In this document: positions 1 through 8,213 of the stretch, in pieces
Position numbering within the stretch: position 1 is the stretch's first letter
Layout of the letters: the number at the start of each line of letters is the position of its first letter
Origin: a virus
DNA: 51,645 nt
Virus record (IMG/VR): IMGVR_UViG_3300034198_023276
Span: 1 to 51,645 of that record
Direction: 5' to 3' (one strand)
Notes under the pieces: model-generated
The model's input: only the letters and a program-made list of their open reading frames with translations
What the model was told of the DNA's origin: nothing
Database searches by the model: none
Translations under genes and position numbers: made by a program

Positions 1-531
1 ATGAGAGTGTCCACGAACTAGGGAAATACCCCAGTTGTTTACATCGTTACGTACTGATTCTCCAGAGTGTTTAGAAATGGACTCGCCGTGATGACCATAC
101 ATGTCGCCAAAACGTTTAACTGGTGGTTCATTATAATGATGCCAATTAAAGCCATGCTTTGTATATTCGTAGAGTGTATCTGGTGTAACGAAATCTAGAA
201 ACGTCGGAGCCTTTTTTGCAAGGTAATCTCCATGTCTTGTCCATCCATGATTTCCATCATGAAAATGACAATCTGCATTTGGAACAATTTCTCTAATGTC
301 CCCAAGGAACTGTCTAGTTCCAGCAACTCCGCCTTCCATAATAGAAGTAAGTTCATCTGGAGTTCCATCAGCCCAACGGCTTGTGGAATCAGCATCATCA
401 ATATCGCCAAGCAGATCAACCGCATCTGGCTGCCACCATTTCATAACTTTAAGAAAAAGCTCTACTTTTCTTTCGTCATGTCTTGGAAAGTGTACATCTG
501 ACACCATCATCCATTTTAAATCGTTTGTCAT
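1..531 (-). CDS. Calcineurin-like metallophosphoesterase, 3' end cut by window edge
   Basis: The open frame runs from ATG at 531 to the window edge without a stop (177 codons). Metallophosphoesterase motifs appear in order: D12-x-H14 (SDVH), G42-D43-x-x-D46 (GDIDD), G93-N94-H95, G146-H147-H148 and G174-H175-S176-H177. These are the usual ligands for a two-metal site, so it is probably an active phosphodiesterase or phosphatase, perhaps acting on nucleotides or nucleic acid; the substrate is unknown. AAAGGGA lies about 5 bases upstream of the ATG. A consensus promoter sits in front of it, so this looks like the first gene of a module continuing left, separate from the virion genes. The family call is firm; its role in the phage is inference. 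Confidence 0.88.
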   Translation of the reverse strand, partial: MTNDLKWMMVSDVHFPRHDERKVELFLKVMKWWQPDAVDLLGDIDDADSTSRWADGTPDELTSIMEGGVAGTRQFLGDIREIVPNADCHFHDGNHGWTRHGDYLAKKAPTFLDFVTPDTLYEYTKHGFNWHHYNEPPVKRFGDMYGHHGESISKHSGESVRNDVNNWGISLVRGHSH

Positions 532-557
532 TTAATCCCTTTCTGGGGGTTTAATTA

Positions 558-587
558 ATTGTATCCTACTTTGTTATTATCTGTCAA
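558..587 (-). promoter_or_regulatory. Sigma70-type promoter for the phosphoesterase gene
   Basis: On the minus strand a perfect -35 TTGACA (582-587) is followed after 18 bases by -10 TACAAT (558-563). The -35 overlaps the stop codon of the HNH gene. It is the only perfect TTGACA box I noticed in an intergenic gap here. The start point would fall near 550, giving a short leader that keeps the AAAGGGA ribosome binding site. Confidence 0.65.
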
Positions 588-844
588 GCAACGTGTGCTT
601 TATTATGCTCTAATCTTGAACATAGAAAAAGATTAACTAATCTATTATCAGTTTTATCTTCATTAATATGATGTATTGTTTCCCAATCATCAATAACTCT
701 ATTTAATTGTTTTTCTAAAATTAAACGATGTTCGTAATACCAGCCTTTAAATGATTTAGGGTGTTCTGGAACTTTGATCAGAACATATCCTTCACGGCTA
801 ATTTTCCTATCACGCTTTACCCAAGCTTTGATAGGCTGATACAT
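584..844 (-). CDS. HNH homing-type endonuclease, small free-standing
   Basis: This 86-residue protein matches the HNH_3-type phage endonucleases. It has EHRLILEK at 39-46, the metal-binding core IHHINEDKTDNR (57-68), then NL and a terminal H80...H84. Such proteins nick or cut DNA and often sit between structural genes as mobile endonucleases. The start ATG lies 3 bases after the preceding stop, with no clear ribosome binding site, so translation is probably coupled. The N-terminal 35 residues resemble the short beta region that usually precedes this HNH core. No interrupted gene or intron is visible around it, so it reads as free-standing. It marks the boundary between the virion genes and the next module. 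Confidence 0.87.
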   Translation of the reverse strand: MYQPIKAWVKRDRKISREGYVLIKVPEHPKSFKGWYYEHRLILEKQLNRVIDDWETIHHINEDKTDNRLVNLFLCSRLEHNKAHVA

Positions 845-847
845 TTG

Positions 848-1294
848 CTACTTTTGACCAATTGCCAAAATATTTACTGTTACCTGATTAGTATTTTTTG
901 CATTGTAAGCATCAACTACCACTACAGATGTTCCCGTCAAACTTGCTGCGGTATATCCAGCACCTGAGCCAGTAGGTAAAATTTGTGCTATTAGTCCAGT
1001 GGACTTAGAAGAAGTACTTGCTTCAACTGTAGCAATAACTACAGGGGGAGTGCTAAATGTAGTTCCAAAATTTACTGGTATGCTATCTCCAATATTTCCA
1101 TTTACTCTAACACCAGCAACTTTAATTGAAATAACATTATAGGACATTGGTGATGTATTTGTTGCTGAATCTGTATATGTGAGCATTGGCTCTGATTCAA
1201 ATGCTGTAAATTGATCTTCATGAGCATTTAATGTAGTAATAATATTACTTATAGTTCCAAAATCAATAATTGCATTATCAATTGATATTGCCAT
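848..1294 (-). CDS. Small virion tip or adhesin-like protein
   Basis: A 148-residue Ser/Thr/Val-rich protein with no Cys. The middle has VNFGTTFSTPPVVIATVEAS, resembling the strand pattern of H-type lectin-like domains at the ends of some phage fibres (F-x-x-x-F-x-x-P-P-V-V). The C-terminal VTVNILAIGQK would be the last strand. Its start ATGGCAATATCAATTGA overlaps the last 17 bases of the preceding gene, so the two are translationally coupled. It belongs to the adhesion block that ends the structural operon. A lectin-like role is inference from the strand pattern; the alternative is a fibre assembly or cap protein. Confidence 0.6.
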   Translation of the reverse strand: MAISIDNAIIDFGTISNIITTLNAHEDQFTAFESEPMLTYTDSATNTSPMSYNVISIKVAGVRVNGNIGDSIPVNFGTTFSTPPVVIATVEASTSSKSTGLIAQILPTGSGAGYTAASLTGTSVVVVDAYNAKNTNQVTVNILAIGQK

Positions 1295-1676
1295 CTAAAT
1301 CTTCTCCTTCTTCATGGGCTAAAATTTCTTTCTGCCCTACTGATATAATTTCTGTATTTAACCATTCTAAGATATCTGGCTCTGTAATATGCCTACGCTT
1401 TGAATCGCTTATAAGATATATTTTACCATCTGATATGTCTTTTACCAAAGTCCCGTCTCTAAATCCAAGGGATCCGAAAAGGTTATACCCAGATAACATT
1501 GCATCTTTAGTTTCTATAATTGGTAATGACCAAGAGGTCATTGCTCTGTCAGAAACAAATTTAAACTTCTTTTTATTTTTAATATAAAAATAGCCTTTTT
1601 CTGTTTTAGCAATTAAACCACTTGGCACTACTGGATTATATGCTTTTTTACTTTGCTTCTTTTGAAATAGGCGCAT
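1278..1676 (-). CDS. Conserved small virion-associated protein with DGKIYLISD repeat
   Basis: I start this protein at ATG 1676 (132 residues). The longer frame back to a TTG at 1763 would run through a better-supported 52-residue gene and add a basic, unlikely N-terminus. It has two copies of a short beta motif: SGLIAKTEKGYFYIKNKKKFKF and GTLVKDISDGKIYLISDSKRRHI, each ending in a basic or aromatic strand. This resembles proteins that recur in the tail regions of uncultured phages. The C-terminus is acidic (EEGEDLDG). No strong ribosome binding site precedes 1676, consistent with reinitiation after the overlapping upstream gene. The biochemical function is unknown. Confidence 0.6.
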   Translation of the reverse strand: MRLFQKKQSKKAYNPVVPSGLIAKTEKGYFYIKNKKKFKFVSDRAMTSWSLPIIETKDAMLSGYNLFGSLGFRDGTLVKDISDGKIYLISDSKRRHITEPDILEWLNTEIISVGQKEILAHEEGEDLDGNIN

Positions 1677-1806
1677 CAGTATTATTCTGTTGATCCATAA
1701 GTTGTGTAATCTCTGCACGAAGAATAGCGACTTGAGTCTCATAGTTTGAAACAATCTCTCCAATACGCTGTTGTAGTGCTGTAATTACTAGCTCTGCTTT
1801 ATCCAT
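1648..1806 (-). CDS. Short 52-residue helical protein
   Basis: ATG at 1806 is preceded by AAAGG at a 6-base spacing, and the frame closes with TAA at 1648. The protein is 52 residues, begins MDKAELVITALQQRIGEIVS and continues with a heptad-like helical pattern up to ITQLMDQQ, so it may be a small coiled coil. Its last 29 bases overlap the start region of the next gene. Small coiled-coil proteins in tail regions often act as trimerisers or chaperones, but I do not recognise this one. The gene is short; the good ribosome binding site and a promoter-like site upstream are the main support. Confidence 0.6.
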   Translation of the reverse strand: MDKAELVITALQQRIGEIVSNYETQVAILRAEITQLMDQQNNTDAPISKEAK

Positions 1807-1829
1807 TTGTAACCTTTCTAGTTATATTC

Positions 1830-1838
1830 ATTGTATCA
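1830..1838 (-). promoter_or_regulatory. Extended -10 promoter-like site
   Basis: TGATACAAT on the minus strand lies in the 44-base gap before the 52-residue gene. It matches the TGnTATAAT form seen in other gaps of this window with one change. No good -35 is visible. Confidence 0.4.
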
Positions 1839-1850
1839 CATCTATAGCTT

Positions 1851-2960
1851 TTAATCAATCGCTGTAGCTTTCCAAGCATTTAATTTTTCAATACTTGAAA
1901 CTCCATATCCATCAAGGTACTCCCCGTCAAAAAATAGCTTTAATCTATTCTTAGAAGATTGATCCATTTTCCACCACTCTTGATGGTCTTCCCAATGCAT
2001 GCTTCTTCCAACCCTATCATATCTATGATAGGCAAAGTTTTTAGGAGGTATAATTAAATTAACATCCTTATCATTAAATCTAGCTGATAATGTTGGTTCT
2101 TCTCCTGAAAAATATAGGGATTTATCATATGGAGTTTCTATAAACAATGCTGATTCTCCAAATGCAAAGTGACCTGAAAAATAATTTGTTTTCTCTCCAA
2201 ACACATCTCCAGCATAATCTTTATATGTACCTTCAAATGGTACTTCCCCTAAACTTTTCTTTAAGCGTACAGCAGTGGGGGTATTAGAAGAAAAATATTC
2301 TATTTTCCCATCTTTATAAGAATAAGGATACACGTATGTAGTATAGATTAATCTATACCATTTTTTCTTAGATTCTTTATAGCTTGATATAACATTTGAA
2401 TCCCAAGATTTTGGGAATTTCATATGACTATCTATTTGTAAGAAATAGTTATATGAAAGATTTAATTGTTCTTGTGCCATAGACCTAGCCCAACATGCAC
2501 CCTTTGATTCTTTATAGTTTATTTTATAATAATAAATTCCGCCAACTAAATTTTCTATGTCAGAAAAATCTGGATGTTCATTATCATCAGCTTGAGATAC
2601 TACAGAGAAGTGCAATCTTTTTGGATTTTCTGCATTTTCAATTGCAGAAACCATTGTATCTTTTAATTCTGGATCCCTATATGATGCTATTGATATTAAA
2701 ATAGATTCATTGCTTATCACTGGATATTGATATGGTGCCGATGCGGGAGGTATAAAATTTTCTCCATCAAAATCCCAGTTAACAATGTTAAACGATTGAT
2801 CTTTATCTTTATAAAAATCTGTAACATCAACTATAATTGGTTCACTAAGCATAATTGCAGAAAGTCTATCGTCTGTATGAAGAACATCTAGCACCTTCCC
2901 GTCAATAATATATGCAAGTTTATTTGATGGTACTTTGTTTTGATTTGTTTGATCTGACAT
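1851..2960 (-). CDS. GlcNAc-transferase-like glycosyltransferase with phage N-terminal domain
   Basis: 369 residues in two parts. Residues 1-72 form a small domain (KLAYIIDGKVLDVLHTDDRL...IVDVTD) that I associate with phage tail-region proteins. From about 84 onward it resembles the Skp1-type GlcNAc-transferase family: ILISIASYRDPEL (87-99), A-R-S at 158-160, the nucleotide-sugar/metal motif QIDSHMKF (D177, H179), then a later SGEEPTLSAR and a His-rich HRYDRVGRSMHWEDH. The expected reaction is transfer of GlcNAc or a related sugar from a UDP-sugar to a protein hydroxyl. Its place among tail adhesin genes suggests it may glycosylate a virion or host-surface protein. The ribosome binding site AGAGGAA overlaps the stop of the zinc-ribbon gene. 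The family call is good; donor and acceptor are unknown. Confidence 0.85.
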   Translation of the reverse strand: MSDQTNQNKVPSNKLAYIIDGKVLDVLHTDDRLSAIMLSEPIIVDVTDFYKDKDQSFNIVNWDFDGENFIPPASAPYQYPVISNESILISIASYRDPELKDTMVSAIENAENPKRLHFSVVSQADDNEHPDFSDIENLVGGIYYYKINYKESKGACWARSMAQEQLNLSYNYFLQIDSHMKFPKSWDSNVISSYKESKKKWYRLIYTTYVYPYSYKDGKIEYFSSNTPTAVRLKKSLGEVPFEGTYKDYAGDVFGEKTNYFSGHFAFGESALFIETPYDKSLYFSGEEPTLSARFNDKDVNLIIPPKNFAYHRYDRVGRSMHWEDHQEWWKMDQSSKNRLKLFFDGEYLDGYGVSSIEKLNAWKATAID

Positions 2961-2962
2961 TA

Positions 2963-3205
2963 TTATTCCTCTTCTTTATATGATACACGAACTTGTCCCC
3001 ATTTATGTTCAGGACATTCTGCATTTGGAAGCTTAGTTTTTAATTGCATAACACAACCACATTTACTGCAGTTACCAGTTGGTAACAAAAATGGACATTC
3101 TTTACAAATAGCATATCGTTCTTCCGCTATAATTGTTTCAACACGACCAAGATTTTTATTAAATAAATCCCAAGGTCTGGCTGGTCTATCAAATGGATCT
3201 GTCAT
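2963..3205 (-). CDS. Small zinc-ribbon protein
   Basis: 80 residues with Cys pairs C34-x2-C37 and C46-x2-C49, plus C51 and C64, in the frame CKECPFLLPTGNCSKCGC and NAECPEHKW. The leading RPWDLFNKN and the AEERYAICKECPF stretch are typical of a small zinc-ribbon family (DUF6171-like) common in phage tail and fibre regions. It most likely binds one zinc ion; its task is unknown, perhaps a virion assembly factor. It ends 2 bases before the glycosyltransferase start and provides that gene's ribosome binding site. Its own start has AGGAAA upstream. Confidence 0.8.
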   Translation of the reverse strand: MTDPFDRPARPWDLFNKNLGRVETIIAEERYAICKECPFLLPTGNCSKCGCVMQLKTKLPNAECPEHKWGQVRVSYKEEE

Positions 3206-3219
3206 ACATTTTCCTATCT

Positions 3220-4161
3220 TTAAGTTGCTGAAAAATTATCAATTGTATTGCCTTGTAAATAAGTACATGGTGCCTTAATAATACCAACAGATGTTGCTGT
3301 AATTGCTGGACTAGATACAACAATAATATTATCAGATCCCATTTGACTTGTCAACCCCGTTCCATTATATGCCCTTGTTGTAATTTGATTTCCAGAAATT
3401 ATTACTCTTAAAGAACCGACAGGGTTTAATGAACCAGAACCACTTGAGAAAAGTGCTGTAGATTGTAGATTTACTGTTCCAGATACTGAACTAATTATAG
3501 ATACATAAGTATCATAAGTGGTAGCACCTGCAACCAATGATGCCGAAGAACGTGTATAACTTGTAGTTGCAGGTATAGTATTAAAAGGATTCAAATTATC
3601 ATTACAAATTGGATTACCAAAAATATCAAAATTTGGACCATAGTACCCAGAAGGACATGAATAACTTACTGATTGACTTATAGTACCGCAACTTCCGCCT
3701 GGTGTACAACCAGCACTATAACAATAAACAGTCCCGCCTGTACAAGTAGATGATCCTGTAGAAGTTGTATAATTTGGATAAGCAGCCCACCAATTATTAG
3801 CATCTGTTATCCAAAATGCTAATCCTGTGCCACCACTTACATCTGCAGACAAAGTAGCATCTGCAGCAAATGTTGCCGAAGCAATTGGGTATGTTGATTC
3901 TGTATCTGCACTTGTTGCCTGAGATCCATTTGCAGACCATACCCCCCTTAGTGCATTCCATAGAGTTCCACTATCACTAGTTCCTAAGCTACCGCTTGTA
4001 GTCCTAGTAAAAGTATCAGTAATTGTAGTAACTATATTATATATTAATTGCCAAACGCCATTAATATTAGAATAGCCTTTTGCTGTTGATTGCCATGAAC
4101 CGTTAACATTTACAAACATTTTTGTTACTGTTTGCCATGAATTGTTTATATTTATAAACAT
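3220..4161 (-). CDS. Tail adhesin with NGSWQ repeats and LamG-like domain
   Basis: 313 residues. The N-terminus has three tandem ~14-residue repeats: FININNSWQTVTK, FVNVNGSWQSTAK and YSNINGVWQLIY. This beta repeat is common at the start of phage tail adhesins. Residues ~45-300 look like a concanavalin/LamG-type sandwich (DTFTRTTSGSLG..., ATFAADATLSADV, GLAFWITDANNWWAAY). The sandwich is interrupted near residues 138-185 by a Cys-rich loop with seven Cys. It probably binds a surface sugar or acts as a tail-tip lectin. Start ATG 4161 has AAAGGAT upstream and lies 9 bases after the preceding stop. Confidence 0.7.
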   Translation of the reverse strand: MFININNSWQTVTKMFVNVNGSWQSTAKGYSNINGVWQLIYNIVTTITDTFTRTTSGSLGTSDSGTLWNALRGVWSANGSQATSADTESTYPIASATFAADATLSADVSGGTGLAFWITDANNWWAAYPNYTTSTGSSTCTGGTVYCYSAGCTPGGSCGTISQSVSYSCPSGYYGPNFDIFGNPICNDNLNPFNTIPATTSYTRSSASLVAGATTYDTYVSIISSVSGTVNLQSTALFSSGSGSLNPVGSLRVIISGNQITTRAYNGTGLTSQMGSDNIIVVSSPAITATSVGIIKAPCTYLQGNTIDNFSAT

Positions 4162-4170
4162 AAATATCCT

Positions 4171-4950
4171 TTAATAAGGGCATCCAGTTGTATTACCGCT
4201 ACCATAAAAGCTACATACGTTAATAGCAGAACAACCTGGTTTACCATTAATAACATCTGAGTTAACACATCTATGATTATACCCGTCTGGATTTGGTGTA
4301 TATGCAGGGGTAGCTGTTGGCGTAGGCGTTGGAGTAGGCGTTGGAGTAGGCGTTGAATTTGCAGTACATTGCCAATACGTCGTTGTAGTGCAGTCAGCAA
4401 ATGTTACAAGCATTTGCCTACATGAAGTACATGTAGAATCTCCAGTATATGAAGCACATATACTTCCTGCTGCACCAGAAATTGCTACCTCGCCAGGGGT
4501 ACAAGAAGAAGCTGTAGCTGTTGGCGTAGGCGTTGGAGTAGGCGTTGGAGTAGGCGTTGGCGTGTCTGTTGGCGTAGGTGTTGGCGTAGCTGTTGGCGTA
4601 GCTGTTGGCGTAGGCGTTGGAGTGGCTGTTGGCGTAGGCGTTGGAGTAGGTGCAACTGGAACACTCGCTACAACAAAAACAATATCTCCTGGATTTCCAC
4701 CCGTTGGTGTTGATGTAGAAGTTGTAAATGTAACTGCTATCTTAGAAACAGATCCATTTGACTGAGCAGCTAAAAAATATGCGGGAACTGAATAAAATGA
4801 ACTTGTATCATTTAAATACATGCTAGCAACACTACTGATTACTGTGCTACCCGACAATGTTGTATTATTTAATTTAGAAGTGTCAACTACATTTATAGAC
4901 GAAACATCCAATGACTCACTATAATCGTGGTTTAATTTATTTAGAGCCAT
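4171..4950 (-). CDS. Pro-Thr-linker, Cys-rich tail protein
   Basis: 259 residues in segments: an N-terminal ~100-residue beta region (ALNKLNHDYSESLDVSSINVVDTS...), a long Thr-Pro linker with Ala and Asp interruptions, a compact domain with eight Cys (CTPGEVAISG...YWQC), a second Thr-Pro linker and a short Cys-containing tail (HRCVNSDVINGKPGC...GCPY). The linkers should be extended and rigid, holding small disulfide- or metal-stabilised knobs away from the tail. Similar linkers end the 2075-residue hub protein, so both may display binding knobs. The ribosome binding site AAGGAAG lies upstream of ATG 4950. Function as an adhesin is inference. Confidence 0.65.
   Translation of the reverse strand: MALNKLNHDYSESLDVSSINVVDTSKLNNTTLSGSTVISSVASMYLNDTSSFYSVPAYFLAAQSNGSVSKIAVTFTTSTSTPTGGNPGDIVFVVASVPVAPTPTPTPTATPTPTPTATPTATPTPTPTDTPTPTPTPTPTPTPTATASSCTPGEVAISGAAGSICASYTGDSTCTSCRQMLVTFADCTTTTYWQCTANSTPTPTPTPTPTPTATPAYTPNPDGYNHRCVNSDVINGKPGCSAINVCSFYGSGNTTGCPY
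4312..4355. repeat. 12-base repeat encoding Thr-Pro (tract A)
   Basis: The plus strand reads as GGCGTTGGAGTA units, which encode Thr-Pro-Thr-Pro on the minus strand with the codon cycle ACT-CCA-ACG-CCT. It forms the second linker of the 259-residue protein. Confidence 0.85.
4511..4654. repeat. 12-base repeat encoding Thr-Pro (tract B)
   Basis: The longest Thr-Pro tract in the window, about 144 bases built from GGCGTTGGAGTA and variants (GTTGGCGTAGCT and similar) that insert Ala or Asp. Units are the same as in tracts at 4312-4355 and 13609-13667. Confidence 0.85.
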
Positions 4951-4964
4951 TGTACTTCCTTACT

Positions 4965-7900
4965 TTATGCCTGAGCTTCTGTCCAAGATAATCTTCCAAG
5001 TACATCAACTGATGCTGCACCAATATTAGTTACAACAATTGTAAGTGTATCTGGACCATCTGGATAAATACCCGCATTTGCTTGACCCGTTCCTCCGCCA
5101 AGAATTGAATTTCCAAGGTCACGAAGCGATGTTAAGTCTGTTGCTCCAGTAGTTGCCACAAAATAACCACCAGTTACTTCACCGCCAGTTACTGTTGTTG
5201 CAACAGTTCCATAATCTGCAATTTGTGCAATTGAGGAATTAGTTATTCCCGACACACCACCAACAGCATTTGTCCATGATGTTGAAAGAGAAGGAGTAGC
5301 ATTTAAATATGCACGAATAAGCATATTTGAACCAGCTGTCTTTGTGGTAATATCAAGAGCAGTTAATTTTAACTGCATTCTATTAATAATTTCACGCACT
5401 GAAAAATTTGCAGCAATTCCAGAATCTACTGACGGTGCCAAACGTATTGAAAATAATGCCTTGGATACACCTGAAGCAATAGTAGAAAATGTTGTTTGAC
5501 CATAAGTAAAGATAAGAGATTTATCATCATCAAAACGACCATCCATTATTACTGAAGATCCCCAGTGTGATACTGCTGGGGCAAATGTTGGTTGAGCAAG
5601 TTCAACTACAACTATTGGAGTTGTTGTAATATTAAATGCTTGTCCTGTTGTAGTTGCGGGTGCAACAAATATTACTGATGGGTTAGTAGCAGTTACTGCT
5701 TGACTTAAAGTAATTGCTGTACCATTAATTGCTGTAACAAATGTATTGTCTGGTATTGGAGAAGGAGATGTAGTACTTACTACACGTTGTCCTACTTGAA
5801 TACCTGTTGCAGCAGATACTGTTCCAGAAGAAGTGTTAGCTGTTGCTGTTAATGTTTGTGCAGCAGCACCTGCCTGTGCACGGGTTAAACCAGTAAATCC
5901 AGTTGTACCCGACTTTCCTGTGTAGTTAACATATTCAATTGTTGCTGCTGTTGTCGTTGTTGCTGCGGTAAGTTTTAAAGTACCTGCTGAAGGAAAATAT
6001 GTATTATCAGCAACTGTTAAAGTTGTATCTGTAGCACCAACATTTGCAGTAAGTTTAGTTGTTGGAGAAATACTTGTTGCTTCATAGTGTGCTGGAAGGT
6101 TTCCAGAACGCATATAAGCTTCTGTATTTACATTGTTATTTGCTAATTTGTGTACGTAGATAACATCTCCATTTGAACCTCTTACGCCCCAACGAATAAA
6201 ACCTGCTCCGTACCAAGAATAATCAATATAAAACATTTGCATTTTTGTAAGATCAATATTATATCCTGAAGGACCTGTACCATCTAATTTATCAATATTA
6301 AATGATGATGCTGGAATCTTAAGATCTTGTGTTTTTGAAACAATAACATTAGTTGAAGTTACGCCACGATATGCCTGGCTAATGTATAGTGTTGTGTCAG
6401 AAATAACATCTGTTACACGATAAGACTGTCCACGAATTACAATAAAATCACCTGGGTTAATTTGTTTTGTAAATGTAGTTGGATAATCAGATGAAGTTTG
6501 CGCTACAGTAGTAGATCCCGTTGTTACAGATACACGACCACCAATTTGAAAAATTGAATTACGACGAACTGCATATAAAGTAGATCCATCAAATTCCCAA
6601 AAAATACCATTTTGTAAATCAAAAGCACCTAATCTAGTAGATGATCCAGACCAAGAATTTACTGCAACTCCATAATTACCCGATGCATATGTTGTAGATG
6701 GTGTGCCTGTATATGTAAATTTATTAGCAGCAGTTACTGCAGAAACAGTATATGTTCCATTGTATCCTGATTCATTTACGTTTGATACAGTAATTGATGT
6801 ACCTGGAGTAATGCTATGTGCTTCTCTTGTTTGCACTGTTACTGTAGTACCAGATGAACTTATATTATCAACACTTGCATATGGCTTTAAAATTGTTCCA
6901 GTTGACATTTGAATTCCTTTACCTGATTGGTAACGGAAATAACGACGTGTTTGACGAATTGTTGATTGATTTGCAGATAATGAATTATTTCCAAATAGAA
7001 CTCCACCATCAAATGATCTATGAACAACTTGACCTTGTGGCCTTGGATACACTGCCATTGAAAATGTTGTTGTAGTTGCAGCAAGTGCAGCCGTAGTTCC
7101 TTGAGAAAGTGTAATTGTTGTTCCTGAAATTGCCGTTACAGTTGTGTATGACGGTATACCTGCTGCAGTAACTAACATTCCAATTTTAATACTTGTTGCT
7201 GATACAACCACAATTGTTGTTGCTCCTATTGTTGCTTGTGTAGAAGTTGTTGCAGTTGGGTTAACAACTACTGTTCCTGTTAGACCTGTTGCAGGTCCAT
7301 AATATGTAAATGTTGATGGACTTGTTACTTGAGCAACTACCCAATTGCCATCTACAGATGTTCCACTTGAAAGTCCAGAGGATCCCGTAACTGCAATCTC
7401 ATTACCAATTGCAAGACCATGTGGTGTTGCTGTTGTAATTGTTGTCAATCCTGTTCCTGATGCATAAGTAATTGATGATGGGGTTGCCATACCAATTTGA
7501 GAAGCTAAATAAGGTTGTCCTGTAAATACTAACGTCTTTGAAGCATCATAAATTGCTGTTGTCGCAGATATATTTACTGATTTTGCGGAATATGTAAAAG
7601 TTGTTGTTGTTGGAACTGTTTCAATAATAAAAATACCATTTGCAATTGGAAAAATTGTATCCTGAATAAGTACTGGGGTTCCAACTGAAAGTCCGTGTGC
7701 AACCGCACCCGTTGTAACTGTAACTGTTTTTGAGTTTTGAGGTATTGCAATTGCTGAAATGTTAGGTAATGCAGTTGGTGGAAAATAAAAACTTGGTTTA
7801 TTATTAGTTAATGATACAGATTCCCACTTTGTATTTTGAACGCTATATTCAAAATCTGTATCAATTAATGCTTGTGGCTGTGATGTTCTAAGTTTATTAA

Positions 7901-8213
7901 CTGGGTCTAACTGAGACTCCGATGGTTCAAATTTTTCTACAAATTCATCTACTACAATTTGGAGTTTATCTGTTGATGACATTGTTGTAGTGCTATAATT
8001 TAGAACAATTGTTGTTAGTCCCGTCGCACCTGTTACAACTGAAGAATAAGATGTTGCTTTTAAACTTGGATCAGAAAAATTATAAATGACTTTACCAGTA
8101 GTAACATTAGTGATAAGTGCAAGTCTTTCTTGTGCAATGTATCTTGGAATAACTATTGTTTTTGTAGATGGAGTAAATGTATACGCCGTTTCTAATATTA
8201 CTTTTCTTGCCAT
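4965..8213 (-). CDS. Large tail fibre-like structural protein with bead modules
   Basis: 1082 residues. The N-terminus ARKVILETAYTFTPSTKTI...RYIAQERLALITNV..KVIYNFSDPS is a conserved domain I associate with fibre proteins of environmental phages. The body holds at least three ~60-residue bead modules of the form (S/T)TVTV..AHGL..G..I.I......NG...V....TFTY, near residues 155-215, 245-310 and 445-500. A central part (~570-690, GDVIYVHKLANNNVNTEAYMRSGNLP) and a C-terminal domain ending DVLGRLSWTEAQA follow. Start ATG 8213 shares one base with the preceding stop (TAATG) and has AGGAG upstream. No catalytic motif is seen. Confidence 0.7.
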   Translation of the reverse strand: MARKVILETAYTFTPSTKTIVIPRYIAQERLALITNVTTGKVIYNFSDPSLKATSYSSVVTGATGLTTIVLNYSTTTMSSTDKLQIVVDEFVEKFEPSESQLDPVNKLRTSQPQALIDTDFEYSVQNTKWESVSLTNNKPSFYFPPTALPNISAIAIPQNSKTVTVTTGAVAHGLSVGTPVLIQDTIFPIANGIFIIETVPTTTTFTYSAKSVNISATTAIYDASKTLVFTGQPYLASQIGMATPSSITYASGTGLTTITTATPHGLAIGNEIAVTGSSGLSSGTSVDGNWVVAQVTSPSTFTYYGPATGLTGTVVVNPTATTSTQATIGATTIVVVSATSIKIGMLVTAAGIPSYTTVTAISGTTITLSQGTTAALAATTTTFSMAVYPRPQGQVVHRSFDGGVLFGNNSLSANQSTIRQTRRYFRYQSGKGIQMSTGTILKPYASVDNISSSGTTVTVQTREAHSITPGTSITVSNVNESGYNGTYTVSAVTAANKFTYTGTPSTTYASGNYGVAVNSWSGSSTRLGAFDLQNGIFWEFDGSTLYAVRRNSIFQIGGRVSVTTGSTTVAQTSSDYPTTFTKQINPGDFIVIRGQSYRVTDVISDTTLYISQAYRGVTSTNVIVSKTQDLKIPASSFNIDKLDGTGPSGYNIDLTKMQMFYIDYSWYGAGFIRWGVRGSNGDVIYVHKLANNNVNTEAYMRSGNLPAHYEATSISPTTKLTANVGATDTTLTVADNTYFPSAGTLKLTAATTTTAATIEYVNYTGKSGTTGFTGLTRAQAGAAAQTLTATANTSSGTVSAATGIQVGQRVVSTTSPSPIPDNTFVTAINGTAITLSQAVTATNPSVIFVAPATTTGQAFNITTTPIVVVELAQPTFAPAVSHWGSSVIMDGRFDDDKSLIFTYGQTTFSTIASGVSKALFSIRLAPSVDSGIAANFSVREIINRMQLKLTALDITTKTAGSNMLIRAYLNATPSLSTSWTNAVGGVSGITNSSIAQIADYGTVATTVTGGEVTGGYFVATTGATDLTSLRDLGNSILGGGTGQANAGIYPDGPDTLTIVVTNIGAASVDVLGRLSWTEAQA

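Noticed and set aside
1278-1763. 161-residue version starting at TTG 1763
   Set aside because: Its extra N-terminus overlaps a frame with a better ribosome binding site and encodes an implausible basic stretch.
4388-4765. Plus-strand Gly-Val repeat protein opposite the Thr-Pro tract
   Set aside because: It is the antisense reading of the 12-base repeat; the minus-strand gene has a proper start, context and neighbours.
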